This document shows, in pieces, positions 24,502-35,785 of a stretch of DNA of 64,000 nt. Position 1 is the first letter of the stretch; each line of letters begins with the position of its first letter. The stretch covers positions 42,430,070-42,494,069 of the forward strand of contig NC_044302.2 of NCBI RefSeq assembly GCF_004027225.2. The letters run 5' to 3'. The notes under the pieces are model-generated. The model was not told where the DNA came from. It was given only the letters and a program-made list of their open reading frames with translations, and ran no database searches. The position numbers and the translations under genes are program-made. Source of the DNA: Strigops habroptila (lineage: Eukaryota; Chordata; Aves; Psittaciformes; Psittacidae).

Positions 24502-27500
24502 CTTTCACATAGCTAAATTGCATTGTCTTGCAGCAGAATAAAGAGGAGGGACACTTGAAGGTCCCAAAAAGATGCCACTCTCCTTCCCTTTTACTGTCCA
24601 AAACGTGGTCCCAGAAGTGATTGTTTAAATAACGTCTGGAAGATCTGTTTTCTGGTAATGGTCCAGCATGGTGGCAAATCTGTGATTTGCATATGAAGAC
24701 CCAAACTGCATAAGCAAAACTATCTGAGCCAGCTGGGAGAAACAAGATCTGAGCACCTGGCATTTTGAGAAGGCATTTTGCTTGTTGTCCATGGGTCATT
24801 TTCCTATATCATCGACAGGACTTGAGCTGACTTGACAGAAACTCCTGGAAATCATATTTCTCCCACAGTAACAGAAAGAACTGCAGAAATGACAAGGTTT
24901 CTGGTCCAGCAAAAGCTCAAAGCAGGGTAATGCCACAAGTTAGATCAGCTTGCTCAGGGTCATGGGTTTTAAAAAGCCCAAAGGAAAGAGACACCACCAT
25001 CCCTTTGGGAAACCTGTCCTGTGGCACAGATTCACACTTGAAATGCACGGTGATCACAGCATAATTAAAACTAGACTGTCCAAAATGAAGAGAGATTGCT
25101 GAAACTTCTTGCTGTCCCTGGAAATCCAAACAGCACCTTGTGTGTTTTTAATAGCACTGTGGACTTAAAAACTTCCTCTATCCAAACTACCATGACCTAC
25201 ATGCTTTTGAGAACATGTATGGCTTCAGGTAAATGCTGGGCAGATGCTTGTCTAGTGTAAATCCCCACAGGTCTGTTATCTTCAGCAGGACTCCAGCTAT
25301 TCACAGCTTTTGCAATCTCGTTAAAGGAAAGTTCTGAATTTAGAGAAATAACCTATTTCTTCATGTGGGGCTAGACATTTTGCTATGGGATGTCAAGCAA
25401 AACTCCAGCAGATTTCTGTAGGTACTTCTAAATAGATCATTACCTGGTAATTATCATGGCGATTGCCAAAGGGTCTGAGAGCATCAATGAGAACAAAAAG
25501 GCTGAGGGAAAAAAAACCGGGAGCTTTTTGTGAAAGCATTCAGATTTTATCTGCCAGCGCAAATAAACCCAAACTACCCTCACCTTACATTCTGTTTTTA
25601 AATAAAGGCTATTTACATCCTTCACACGTGGTATTACAGCAGTTGGTAGTGCCGGGTCTCACCAATCCCTCATCACTGACTACCCAACAGCTGAATTCAG
25701 CAGTGGCAGTGGTGCTCTCAATCCACCCTATGCCCCTCCTCACAACCGCTGCTGTGGACCTTGATCTGCTGACTTGGCTTCCGAGCTCTGCCTCTGACCT
25801 GCCTCCTCGCTGAGGGCTTCCCCAGGAAACCCTGAAGCATCAGAAACCTGACACAAAAGTGCTGGGTGCCTGGACCTACTGAAACACCTTATTTTTGTTA
25901 ATCGAGATGTGCAAAGTGTGCTGAAAGCTACAGTTTCCAGGGCAGGGAGGGCAACATCTGGTTTGTTTAATAATGCTCAGTAATGCAGTTTTAATCTGTG
26001 ATATTCCTTGGTTTAAAGAAAAAAAAAAAAAACCAAAACAAAAAGAACCCAGCACAGAATAACAAAACACAGAATAACAAAAAGAACCACAGCACTAGAA
26101 TGTTTTCGTGCTCTGTGTGGGTCAGTCCCAGAAAGCTGTGACATTACTTTTCATGTTTATTTGATTGTACCCAAGTGATGCTGAAAGTGAAATTCTTTGA
26201 TCCCAGGCTAAGACTTGGAGGAGAAGACACTGTGGTGGGCACAAGATTTTTTTGTCCACCCCTTCAAGATCTCCTGCACAAAGCAAACCTCCCAACCAGC
26301 CTTCCAAAAGGGCTCATCTTCTTCCAGCTCCAGCCCCAACCCTTCCTCTCCACATTCCCTGCTTTTCTGTGGTGCTTTTCCTCATCTTCCTTCTCCTGCT
26401 TCACATGCTCCAAATCTCCCTCCGCTGCTCCCATCTACTTGCTCCCAACACCTTTTCTTTCCTTAGTTTCCCTCCTTGGCTGACCCACTTTCTGTGACCA
26501 TGGGGAAAGCCCTCTGCAAGGACTGCAGTACAGAACATGTCATGGGACAGGAAATTGGTTAATAAATTATAGGACGATTCCACTGCAATTTGTTAAAAGA
26601 CTTTGCAATATCCATATTTGGGTGTAGCAACATGAAGAACATGACCAAAAAAGAACACCACCAAGAAATTTCTGTGGCCTGCGTTGGGAAATTAATCTCC
26701 TAACACTACAGTTTGGCCAAAATGATCTGTCACCTCTCCGTTCCATGCTGAAATGCTGGTTTGAAAAAGCCAATGTCTAGGGCAATGTGGTTCTGTCTGC
26801 AATAAAGGAAAAAGAAAACAAACAGCATTTCTTTCCAAATAACTTAGTGAATTAAACCAGGATATTTGCAAAGGTATTTTGTTCACAGTAAGGCAATTAA
26901 TTAACTTAAATAATTCTTCTTGAATTAAATTCCCAGCTTCCAAAGCAAGCAATAAACAATTCTCCCTAAACTTAATGCTGCATCCTCCTGTTTTCCACCA
27001 AGCATCAGTTTCACCACTAGCTGCAGAGAGGGACGAACTAGTGCTCCAACAAGCAAAATTTGGTTTCAGATGGCAAACCATCCTCCCCTTCCAGAAGCCT
27101 CAGGGTCCTTCTGTTCCCCGGAGGCCGCTTGCAAGACACCTGTCAGGCAGCAGTGATGCCAGTTGTGATCCAGCAGAGCAGACAGGTCCCAGTAGGGCAC
27201 CTGGGAGACACAGAGTAGATGATGCTCATACTGCAAGACCTGAGCCACCACTGTGTCCTGCATGCCTGGCTTTCACCTGCTGTACCACAGTTAAGGCATC
27301 GACCAACACCAATAACAGTGGCCCTGCACGCAGAAGAAATTCTTGCAGCTCACTGGCTTCCCAACCCCTGCCTTCTGCAACAGCCTTGCTGCTGCTACCA
27401 ACCAGGACATAAATAGTGGAAACTACACCCAAAGCTGCCTGCTGAGACCAGGGGAGGCTGCGGGTGGCAGGGAAGACTCAGAGGGGGAAGGTGAACCTCG

Positions 27501-29006
27501 CTATGGGGAGTGTGAACGCCAAAGACCTAGGCCTCCCCTGGAGGGGATTAAACCTCTCGAAACTGTTGAATGACTGGACAAATAGGCCATTTGATAGGCA
27601 AAACAGAAAGAACTTATTTCCATGCCAACAGAGCCTGATGGCTATTCAAAGATACCCATCCGGGAGATTTTCTTGAGCTCCTGAAATGCACAGGCTTTGG
27701 GGGAGCAAGAGCCATGCAAACCTCACAACACCTGCGAAAGAAAAAAAGGCATAGCAAGTGATTTTCAGCTTACAGAAGTCAGCCTGGCTCTGTTGGCTCT
27801 ACTTTGCATGTTCCCAGAAAAAGCCAGCTCCTCTTTTTACAGCATCTGACAGATCTGCTCAACTCTCAGTGATTTCTTGGCAGTGCAAAGGCAAGAATGT
27901 GCACCTTATTCTCTTGCAAACCAGCTCTAAAAACTGCCTGAGCAGGAGGACAAATGAATGTGTCATGGCCCATCCAGCTCAGGCCAGATCCGCTTCACTT
28001 CCACTGCAAAGGTGTCTGCTTCTTGCTGCCTACATCCCATGTAATGTTTCCTACTGCTTTAGCTTGTGGCTCTGTATCTTAGCTAAATGAGCCTCTCGTT
28101 GCCAGTTTGCATGGCAAGGTTGCATGTCTAACCTGCTGTTTAGGCAGTGCTGGCACAGACCTAGGTGTGCATGACAAGCTGTGCTCCTCCTCATGAAACA
28201 CAGGACAGAGTATGCCTTACCTGCAGCAAGAGTCAGTCCTGGCCCATGTTCAGCCTCATGCACACTGTGCCCCAGCTCCACTGCAGCAGGACCCTGGCTC
28301 TGACAGTTGCTTCCCGGCTTGGACCAATGCATAGGGTTATCCTGCCCCATGTCCTGCCCCACCAGCATGTTTGCTGGGCTTTGAGAGCTTCCTGCTCCCA
28401 TTTCTGGTGTCTCTCTAGGTTGGGGCTCTGCCTCGTCTTATGTCAGCCACTCCCTCAGGTTCAGTGCTATCATCACCCTACAGCACCAGACTACATCTAC
28501 GCCACCTACATCACCCATGTTGTATGCCAATCGCTCTGCCATGTACTCACACCGAATTCTCTACCGTGGGGCCAGGGGTCCCAAGAGAGCAGTCAGAGGT
28601 GATGCGCTGCCCTGAGAAAGCCTGTCACAGCACGCCCTCTGCAGATGCTGCTCGCCCTCCATCGGTCAGGGGAGCTGCTGGGCTGCCAGGCAAGCATGCT
28701 GGGTGGCCTCTTGCTGCCCTCCAGACCAGCGCACGTGGAACCATGCTGGATGGAGAATGAGGCTCCCACACCTCTCTCCTCAGTTGCATTTCCTCTCCCA
28801 AAGCCATTAGACATGGCCTGTTTTAAAACCACCATGGGTTTTCTTTTTGATCTACAGAAGAATGACCACAACGGCTAACTCAAACCTCTCTCATGAACAT
28901 GGCTATATCCATGTAATGCTCCCAACAAGCAATTATTTCTCTCCTGCAGCCCCAAGCTCCCATAGAAAACTCAACCAGGGGATGAAAAGCAACATTAATT
29001 TAGAAA

Positions 29007-29037
29007 AACAGGATGGATGGTAAACAACCATCCTGTT
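29007..29037. repeat. Hairpin: 10-bp perfect stem, 11-base loop
   Basis: AACAGGATGG at 29007-29016 pairs with CCATCCTGTT at 29028-29037. An alternative fold pairs GGATGGT with ACCATCC around a shorter loop. No T or A run follows and no small-RNA context is recognisable. Confidence 0.8.
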
Positions 29038-29756
29038 GATTAGGTGAAAACTTGCTCTCACAAGACAAGGCATGTGAACATCTGATGCAAATATGCAATG
29101 GACCCATCCACTAGTCTGTTGCTTTCCAGCCTCTCTTCTGCCACTGACAGGACTCCAGGTGGCAGCTGCACATCAGTTCTCCCTCAGATGTTTCACCTGG
29201 GTCCCCATGCTGCACTCTGGGTTTAAAGTGTTTCCAAAATCTACGCAATTACCTCTCTGCTTTTGCCTCTCACTAACTCCAGTCAGGTGCAAGATGCCTT
29301 AAGTGTCTTGGGACACTTTTTTGCACACAAGTGCTCAGAAAGTGAATGAAGGATGTCTCCATCATCTGTCTTTTTCTGAGATTCAGGCTTGTGGTCCCCT
29401 CCCAGATCTTAATCTACCTTAATGAGCTGCAGGTAGGGCTCCTTTATCACAAAGCATCATGATGGTGTGGAGACCATCTGGCCGTGATGGTCCCAACTCT
29501 TGAACAGCAAAGTCCTTGCACCAAACACAGAGCCAATAAAAAATAATAAACAAACAAACCCAAATAAACAAAAAAAGCCCTTGCCATCCCACTACAGGGG
29601 CAATGAGCCTGGGGGCAGGCTGTGCTATGGGGTATGTGCTCTCGCTTCATTTGCATTCAGCCAGACTGGTGGGGGGTTTGGGCTCTACTGAACCCTTGAC
29701 TTGGAGCACATTAAAGATAGCTCTGCTTTTCCTGGGGCACAGAAGCAAAGCAAAAT

Positions 29757-29802
29757 GTTTCCTCTCTTCAAAGAGAGGAAACCTCCTCAAAAGAGGAGAG
29801 GA
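29757..29802. repeat. Clustered inverted repeats, 12-bp stem with 2-base spacer
   Basis: GTTTCCTCTCTT at 29757-29768 and AAGAGAGGAAAC at 29771-29782 are perfect complements separated only by CA. They are followed at once by a second hairpin, CTCCTC-AAAA-GAGGAG. Arms of the two hairpins can also pair with one another, since all are built of CCTCTC/GAGAGG units. This gives a polypyrimidine/polypurine mirror-like cluster. Confidence 0.85.
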
Positions 29803-30939
29803 ATCCTGGTGGTGGAACTAAAACTGTGAGTGTGCTGCGCTTGAAGGGGCTGTCCACACATTTAATGTCTACTTCCCTCTGGTTTGGTTGAGGTGGGAGA
29901 AGTGACTCAGGTCACAGGGCCAAAGGAGAACAGGGCTTTCCAGTAGTTTACTCTCAAGGGATCTCAATGGTGCAGTTTGTAATATGGGAACAACTGTGTG
30001 GGGAATGAAGCCTAAAGGACTGGATTTTTTCCATGAGTGGAAATTGCTCTTGGAGATCCAAGCACATGGGATTTTGGCTGGGCTAATTCTCTGGCACCTA
30101 CTGGTGCTAGCAAACTCTAGTCATGACAGGCCAAGGCACAATGCCCTTGTGCAGGGTACGCTCTGAAGTGCCTGGTCTCAGAATCAATGCCCACTCTGGC
30201 CAGCTGAAGGCTGCAGATCTCAGTGAAGATAGGATCTGAGCTGGGAAATTTAAACAGAAAAAATCGCTGACTCTAAGCTTCATCTCAGAGACCAAAAGAA
30301 AACCCAAGCTATAAAAGAAACATCTTCTGTATTTTTAATACTCCCATAGATACCATACACTTTCTGTTGCATTATGAACTCCAAATATTTAGTCAATGCA
30401 TGGCATTTTCCATTTTACTTACCTTTGTCCTCCCTCCGGCGTAACTGAATCAAAGGAGAAAACAAAATGTTCACAGACATGAAAAGCACCAACTCTTCTG
30501 CTCCAGCAGCAGGCACCACTGATTTAGAGGTGGAGGAGATCTGCAGTCTAAGATCCACCTGGGTGAGTCTGAGTTTCACATTCCCCATAGTTCCTTCCCC
30601 ACAGGAGCTAGTAGTCAAGAGAAACATGAGTGCTTAAAAAGGGACGTATTCCTGCTCCCAAGGTGGAGAGCTGAGAATGTTTTTAAATAGGCTGATGACA
30701 ATGTCAGCTTGAGGACTGTCTCCAGGCCACCACAGTATACAACTCCCACTTCACTCACAAACACCGGCGTTAGAGTTTTACAGTTTAACCTGCCTGATGA
30801 GGAAATGAGAAGGCACAAGAGCCAGCACATGCTGTTTGGGTATCCATTTCACTCTGCTTACATGCTGGGCTCTGCCAAGGAAAGTGCTTTCCTGGAAAAG
30901 GATTCTCATCACCAGCAGGGAGGGCAAAGGCAGCAGTTG

Positions 30940-31300
30940 GGCACACCATTCCGCTTCAGCGCGCACCTCGCTCATTCTCATCCTTCTGCAAGCGCGAAGT
31001 GAAGCACGATCTGACTTTGCCCTCTGGAGGCACGGAACTGGCATGGCGCAGGCAGACACACAGCCCCGGAGGCGACGGAACCACCGCGCTGCCTCTTGGA
31101 AAATCTGATAGGAAAATCCATCCCCGGCTGCAGCGTCCCGGGAGCCAGAGGGCAGAGCATTGCAGCCGAGGCAGCTCCGCTGCTCGCCTTTCACGCCGAA
31201 GGAGCCGGTTTCTTGGTTCCTCCAGGGTAACGCTACCCCAGTGTTTTGTGTACTTCGAGAGCACCGACGTCAGAACGGGAGGCTGATTTTCCTTTCGGCA
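30940..31300. promoter_or_regulatory. Small CpG-rich patch upstream of FOXE1
   Basis: Against a CpG-poor background this stretch, about 2 kb upstream of FOXE1, carries many CpGs (for example GGCGACGG, CACCGCGC, GTCCCGGG, CACGCCG, CGACGTC). This is the look of a small CpG island, for example an alternative or antisense promoter or an enhancer. In mammals a non-coding transcript overlaps the FOXE1 promoter area, so an antisense RNA start is possible. No exon is identifiable. Confidence 0.3.
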
Positions 31301-31515
31301 CAAACTGTGCAGCATGTGATCTGAAATCTGCATCCAGCTACTGGGACTGCACGAAGGGGTCCTCAGAGTGCCCCTTCATGGCTTATTCTGCTAGCTCCAC
31401 AGTTTGCTCGGTCGCTGGGAAGCTGCGCATACAAGCAAGTGGCAAAGACAGCTCTGGGGTCCCCTTATTTAGGTAGAAACCAGGGCTGGAGTTTGTTTGC
31501 TGCATGCAAATAGAT

Positions 31516-31542
31516 CCTCCCCTTCCCCCCCCCCTCCCCCCC
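31516..31542. repeat. C-rich tract, G-quadruplex potential on the minus strand
   Basis: Runs of four, ten and seven or more C separated by single or double T. The complementary strand has at least three long G runs suitable for quadruplex formation. A perfect octamer ATGCAAAT (31504-31511) lies just before it. It is about 1.5 kb upstream of FOXE1. Confidence 0.8.
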
Positions 31543-31764
31543 AATTCTTCTCCAAGCAGAGAAAAAACTTTGTTAGGAACCCCCAAGGGAGCCCTGTTTC
31601 ACTTGAATAAACATCTCCCACCTCCCCTAACTCCCTTAGACACCTTTTGTGCAACGGGCAAGGGGGCTTTGGGAAAGCTTTCCCCACAGAGATACTCAGA
31701 CCCGAGCTCTGGGAGAACTGACAGGAGGCATCAAGACATGGGCAGGACCGGCTGTACACAGAAC

Positions 31765-32010
31765 CTGCACACCTATGCACATCCACCTCTGCGCACACAT
31801 CTGCCCACAGCCATTCCTGCACACCTGTGGACACTCGTGATGTGGGTCCAGCACACTGGCACGTTTGTACACACACTCACATGTCAATGCACAGCCACAA
31901 GCTCTAATGCACATCCTCAACCCCACACTGCCCTTGCATACCCATGTACCTGCACGTGCTCGCCCTCACATGCACACACATCCCTGTGCACACCTGCACA
32001 CACTGACTCT
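31765..32010. repeat. Degenerate CA-rich minisatellite-like region
   Basis: About 250 bp dominated by imperfect CACA, GCACA and TGCACAC units (CCTGCACAC, ATGCACAT, GCACACACAT). It has no fixed period I can define by eye. It gives His/Thr/Pro-rich open frames on the plus strand that should not be taken as genes. Confidence 0.7.
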
Positions 32011-32559
32011 TTTCATCCCCCTTCTAGGACCTCCTTCCTGCCATTCCCTTTATCCCGGGGCTCCCAACGATGACCATGACAGCAGGCAAGGAGTCTGTGC
32101 TGACTCCAGCCCCGCGGGTGGGTGCTGCAGGGGTACAAGCCCTGAGCAAGCCTTCCTCACAAATTCCATGCACTTATGGCACTTGTTCTGACCCACAGTC
32201 CCAGGCTCTGACCTTCAGCCCCAAGTATCTGAGCAAGCAGGAGGGAGCTGACAGATAGGTAATATGTCCCAGCCATAACCGGTGGAAGGATCCTTCCTAG
32301 TTGGAAGGATCGCGTACCTGGATATCCTGTGGCACAAGCATCAAGGACAAGCAGGTCTGACCAGGGGTAAAACAAGGCACGGGAGTCCAGCTCTGTGTCG
32401 AATTGCTGTAGGGGACCGGAGGTGAGAGTCCCATTCTGACCGTATTTTACATATCAGCTCTGCACTCCAATTGTGCTGCGTAAGCCCACATTCACTATCT
32501 CTCCCCACACATATCTGTCACCGGGTTGGGGGGGTAGAAACGTTTAATTCGTTTCTACC
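32011..32559. other. Upstream flank of the FOXE1 CpG island
   Basis: About 550 bp between the CA-rich repeat and the CpG island. A short inverted repeat GGAAGGATCCTTCC lies near 32284-32297. No exon was recognised. Confidence 0.4.
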
Positions 32560-33026
32560 GCTTCACTACCGTGAAGAAGCGTACGGCTGCACGGGCGACC
32601 CTTCCTAGTGCCGCGGACCGGCAGCATTCCCTCGGACAGCAGCGGCCGCGCACCGCACCGCACCTCGCCTCGCCTCAGCCGCCGGCAGAACCGGCGCGGA
32701 GCCGCTGAGCAGGGCCTCTGGAAATGCCCATGCCGAGACACCCGCACCGGGACACAGGAGACGCTCCCGCACCGCCCGCTGCCCGCCGCCTTCCCGGAGC
32801 TGAGCGCTCCTAACGACAGCGGGAGGGATCGCGGCGCCCCGATGGCGCTGGGGATGGGGACCGCAGGAGGGGAACGGGGACCGCGGGAGGGGGGCGGGCG
32901 CTGCCCCTGCCCGTGCCCGCGGCGGCGGCGGCGGCGGCACGCCCGGCCCTGCCCGCGCCTCCCGGGCTGCGGGGCGTTGCAGGGGGAGTGCCGGCCGCCC
33001 GGGCGCGGAGCCGCCGGACACCGCTG

Positions 33027-33034
33027 CATAAAAG
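33027..33034 (+). promoter_or_regulatory. TATA-like box of FOXE1
   Basis: CATAAAAG inside otherwise GC-only sequence, 64-71 bases before the FOXE1 ATG. A start site about 30 bases downstream would leave a 5' UTR of roughly 40 bases. This is the only AT-rich element in the core promoter. Confidence 0.6.
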
Positions 33035-33097
33035 CCGCAGCGGCGCCGAGCTGCGACTCCTCGGCTCGGCCCGGCGCGGGGCCGCCCCGACGGCCGC

Positions 33098-33988
33098 ATG
33101 ACCGCCGAGAGCCGGCTGCCGCCGGGCCCCTCGCCGCTGCCGCCGCTGCCCCCGCCGCTGAAGGCGGACGCAGCGCCGCCGGGGCAGGAGGCGGCGGCGG
33201 CGGCGTTGGGGGCGCGGGGCGGGCGACGGCGGCGCAAGCGTCCGGCGGAGCGGGGCAAGCCGCCCTACAGCTACATCGCCCTCATCGCTATGGCCATCGG
33301 GCAAGCGCCCGAGCGGCGACTGACGCTGGGAGGCATCTACCGCTTCATCACCGAGCGCTTCCCGTTCTACCGCGACAGCCCCCGCAAGTGGCAGAACAGC
33401 ATACGCCACAACCTCACTCTCAACGACTGCTTCGTCAAGGTGCCGCGGGAGCCCGGCCGCCCTGGCAAAGGCAACTACTGGACGCTGGACCCTCACGCCC
33501 GCGACATGTTCGAGAGTGGCTCCTTCCTCCGTCGCAGGAAGCGCTTCAAGCGCAGCGATCTCTCCACCTACCCGGCCTTCCTCGCCGAGCGCCCCGCCGC
33601 GCCTTGCCGCCTCTTCCCGCTGCCTGCCCCGCCGCCCGCCGCCGACCTGCCCCCGGCTCCCGCCGCTGCCTCCTGCGCCTTCGCCGCCGCCGCTGCCTTC
33701 CCCGCGCAGGGCTGCGCTGCCGCCCTGCCCCACGGCTACGGCCCGCTGCCCCCCGGCCCCGCGCCCTACTCACCGGGCGGCCCTGGACAGCTGTACGCGC
33801 CGTCGGGGCGCATCGTGCTGCCTGCCTCGCCGCCAGCCCCCGCCGGGCTCTACGGCCGCCGCTCCCCCGCGCCCTACCCGCCGCTGCCACACGTCTACGG
33901 AACCGGCGGGCAGCTGGGCGCCGCCGAGCCCGGGCCGCGGCACGGAGCCTACCCCGGCGGTCACGACAGGTTCGTCCCGCCACTCTGA
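33098..33988 (+). CDS. FOXE1: Forkhead box protein E1 (FOXE1/TTF-2), single exon, 296 aa
   Basis: Nuclear transcription factor. In vertebrates FOXE1 directs thyroid, pharyngeal and palate development and binds thyroid gene promoters. The forkhead DNA-binding domain spans residues about 52-145 (start [16 protein letters not shown]; recognition helix NSIRHN at 100-105; wing with GKGNYW at 123-128). It is flanked by two basic nuclear-localisation clusters, RRRRKR at 43-48 and RRRKRFKR at 145-152. The first residues (MTAES) and the last (PGG.DRFV) match FOXE1 rather than FOXE3, which separates these two close paralogues. Downstream is a Pro/Ala-rich tail. Human FOXE1 is 373 aa with a long polyalanine run just after the forkhead; here only runs of up to five alanines exist. 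One intact exon, as in other vertebrates. Longer open frames in other phases here are GC-driven shadows. Confidence 0.95.
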   Translation: MTAESRLPPGPSPLPPLPPPLKADAAPPGQEAAAAALGARGGRRRRKRPAERGKPPYSYIALIAMAIGQAPERRLTLGGIYRFITERFPFYRDSPRKWQNSIRHNLTLNDCFVKVPREPGRPGKGNYWTLDPHARDMFESGSFLRRRKRFKRSDLSTYPAFLAERPAAPCRLFPLPAPPPAADLPPAPAAASCAFAAAAAFPAQGCAAALPHGYGPLPPGPAPYSPGGPGQLYAPSGRIVLPASPPAPAGLYGRRSPAPYPPLPHVYGTGGQLGAAEPGPRHGAYPGGHDRFVPPL

Positions 33989-34110
33989 CCCAGCGCGGCA
34001 GAGGCCGGGCGGCCCGACGGCGCGGACCGGAGCCCGGGAGAGGGCGGGCTGCGCGGCTCGCCCGGCGCTGCTGGACCCGCGGCCGTCCGGGAAGATGCTG
34101 GAGGACTTTG

Positions 34111-35426
34111 GTCTGCGGCTCCGCATCATGCCACCTGCCCGAGGCTCCCGGCGAGGAGCGCTGCCGCCAGCCGTGAGGACCTGGGGGACCCTGCCCAGCC
34201 CTGTCCGCTCTCTCCAGAGAAGTTCTAGGGGCTCCCAAGTGCCTGGATGGGGCAAACAGCCCTTTCCTTTTCTCCTGCCTTTCCTACGACAGGTGCCCAG
34301 TGCACCCTGCCAGCACATCCAGCTGGGCTCCCTGGTCTGTCCAAGAAGATCTCACTTTTAACAACCTGTCCGCTGTTAATGGTTTCATTTATAGAACAAA
34401 ATGTCTGCTATGGTGGGGGATGAGGGAGGCAGGAGGAAGCATTCCCCAGCCTCGCGCAGCCAGAGCTGTAAAAGTGGGACGTGTGGCACTAATGTGGTGG
34501 CTTGTCCCTGATGGTGCGCAGGGCTATTGCGTTAGTGCCAGGCTTTGCACCAACAACCAATATGGCCAGGGCTGGGAAAGGTTTGGGTGCTGGGGTTGCA
34601 GCCAAACACAGCAAGTCAAATCCCAATGGGAGTCATGCTCTGTGCTGCAGCTGTGGGACGATGTGGGATTGGAAGTACAAAAAAGTTTAACATAAGCATG
34701 TTCAGCCCCTGGAAGAGGGACCCAGCGAGGTTCTGGGGTCTCTGTCCTTCGGGGTCTTCCCAACTTGATTGCACAGAGCCTGAGTGACCTGACCTGTCTT
34801 TGGGGTTGGATCCAGCATTGAATTTGGACCTGCTTTGAGTGGAGACCTAGTGCAGAGGTCTGTGGAGGTCCTAAATTACTTTGATCTTAAGATCAGCCCA
34901 GCTCTGCCTGTAGCCTCGGAGAAATCAGCACCTAGGGGTAAACCCTTCCTTCCTGAAACAAGAGAGGCAGGACATGGTGTCTTTTTGTCTTTGATTGCTC
35001 CCTTGTCAAGGGATAGCTGAAAAAAAGGCTAGAGGAAAACATGGAGAGGGGACAACCAATAAGAACAGCTGTGAGAGGCCTGTAAATAGATCCATGGGGA
35101 AACTCATGCAAATCCCTCTCAGCAGACCCCGCCACCCCCAAAAAGCTCCTGGGGAGATGGTGGATGCCCAGGGCTCTGTCAGGGGCTGTGAGCAGAGAGG
35201 GGCGGACATAGCGCTGCTACTGTCCAAATTTCTTTATACAGCTGCTTTTTCCTGTGGAGGTGGGGCCGTGTGTGACCAAGGCCAGGAGGAGGTTGGTGAG
35301 GGGTGCTGCAGAGTGGTCGGGCCACGAATGGAGAGAGGTAGGTGGAAAGTGCAGCCAGAGCCTCAGCAGGAGCTTTGGGAGAGCAGTGGGGGTGCACATA
35401 CACCAGGGTCTCTCTCACCACAAAAG
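34111..35426. other. FOXE1 3' flank
   Basis: The 3' UTR of FOXE1 must begin at 33989, but I see no clear AATAAA within the next kilobase, so its end is not placed. No other exon or transposon was recognised. Confidence 0.5.
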
Positions 35427-35785
35427 GGTACAGATCACAGTATAACTCGGGTTGGAAGAGACCATCGGAACTTTCTGTTGCATGCTCGTGCTCAAAGGAG
35501 GGTCAGCTATAACCTGTACAGGTTGCTTAAGCCTATCTAGTCGAGTCCTGAAAACTTTCAGGGATGGAGACAGCACAGTTTCTTGGGGTAACTTGACTGT
35601 CCTTGTGGGGGAGAAGTTTCTCCTTTTATTCACTCAGCACTTCTCTAGTCTCATTTCATGTCCACTGTCTCTTGTCCTGCTGCTATGCACTGCTACAAAG
35701 AGCTCAGATCCTATGAAGACACCTGTACCTTCTGCTCCATGGATAATCTTTCAGATGAGCTCGTCAGCAGGATGAAATCCGTGCA
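35427..35785 (-). mobile_element. Old, diverged CR1 LINE fragment
   Basis: Reverse-oriented CR1-like sequence recognisable from 'gggttggaagagacc', 'gtcctgaaaactttcagggatgg' and the following 'gagaagtttctcctt' and 'cttgtcctgctg' blocks. It is much more diverged than the other copies and lacks a clean tail, so it is an early insertion. Confidence 0.7.

Larger units (their letters stand above)
24502..30940. other. Long intergenic stretch with inverted repeats
   Basis: 6.4 kb without a supported gene. It holds an A tract at about 26019-26032, an A-rich simple repeat at 29535-29577, octamer ATGCAAAT-type sites near 24686 and 29084, and two strong inverted-repeat sites (29007-29037 and 29757-29802), listed separately. 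Confidence 0.45.
32560..34110. promoter_or_regulatory. CpG island covering FOXE1
   Basis: Very GC-rich and CpG-dense from about 32.57 kb to about 34.1 kb, dropping sharply on both sides. It contains the FOXE1 core promoter, the 5' UTR and the whole coding region. Six exact CGG units lie at 32920-32937, upstream of the TATA-like box, with GC-box-like GGGGCGGG motifs near 32890. Such islands are typical of developmental transcription-factor genes. Confidence 0.85.

Noticed and set aside
31504-32073. 189-codon His/Thr/Pro-rich frame
   Set aside because: Produced by the C-rich tract and CA-rich minisatellite; no domain or start context.
32608-34176. 522-codon plus-strand frame, and long minus-strand frames, over the FOXE1 island
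   Set aside because: They overlap the intact forkhead frame in other phases and have Ala/Arg/Pro-rich composition produced by GC-rich DNA with few stops.
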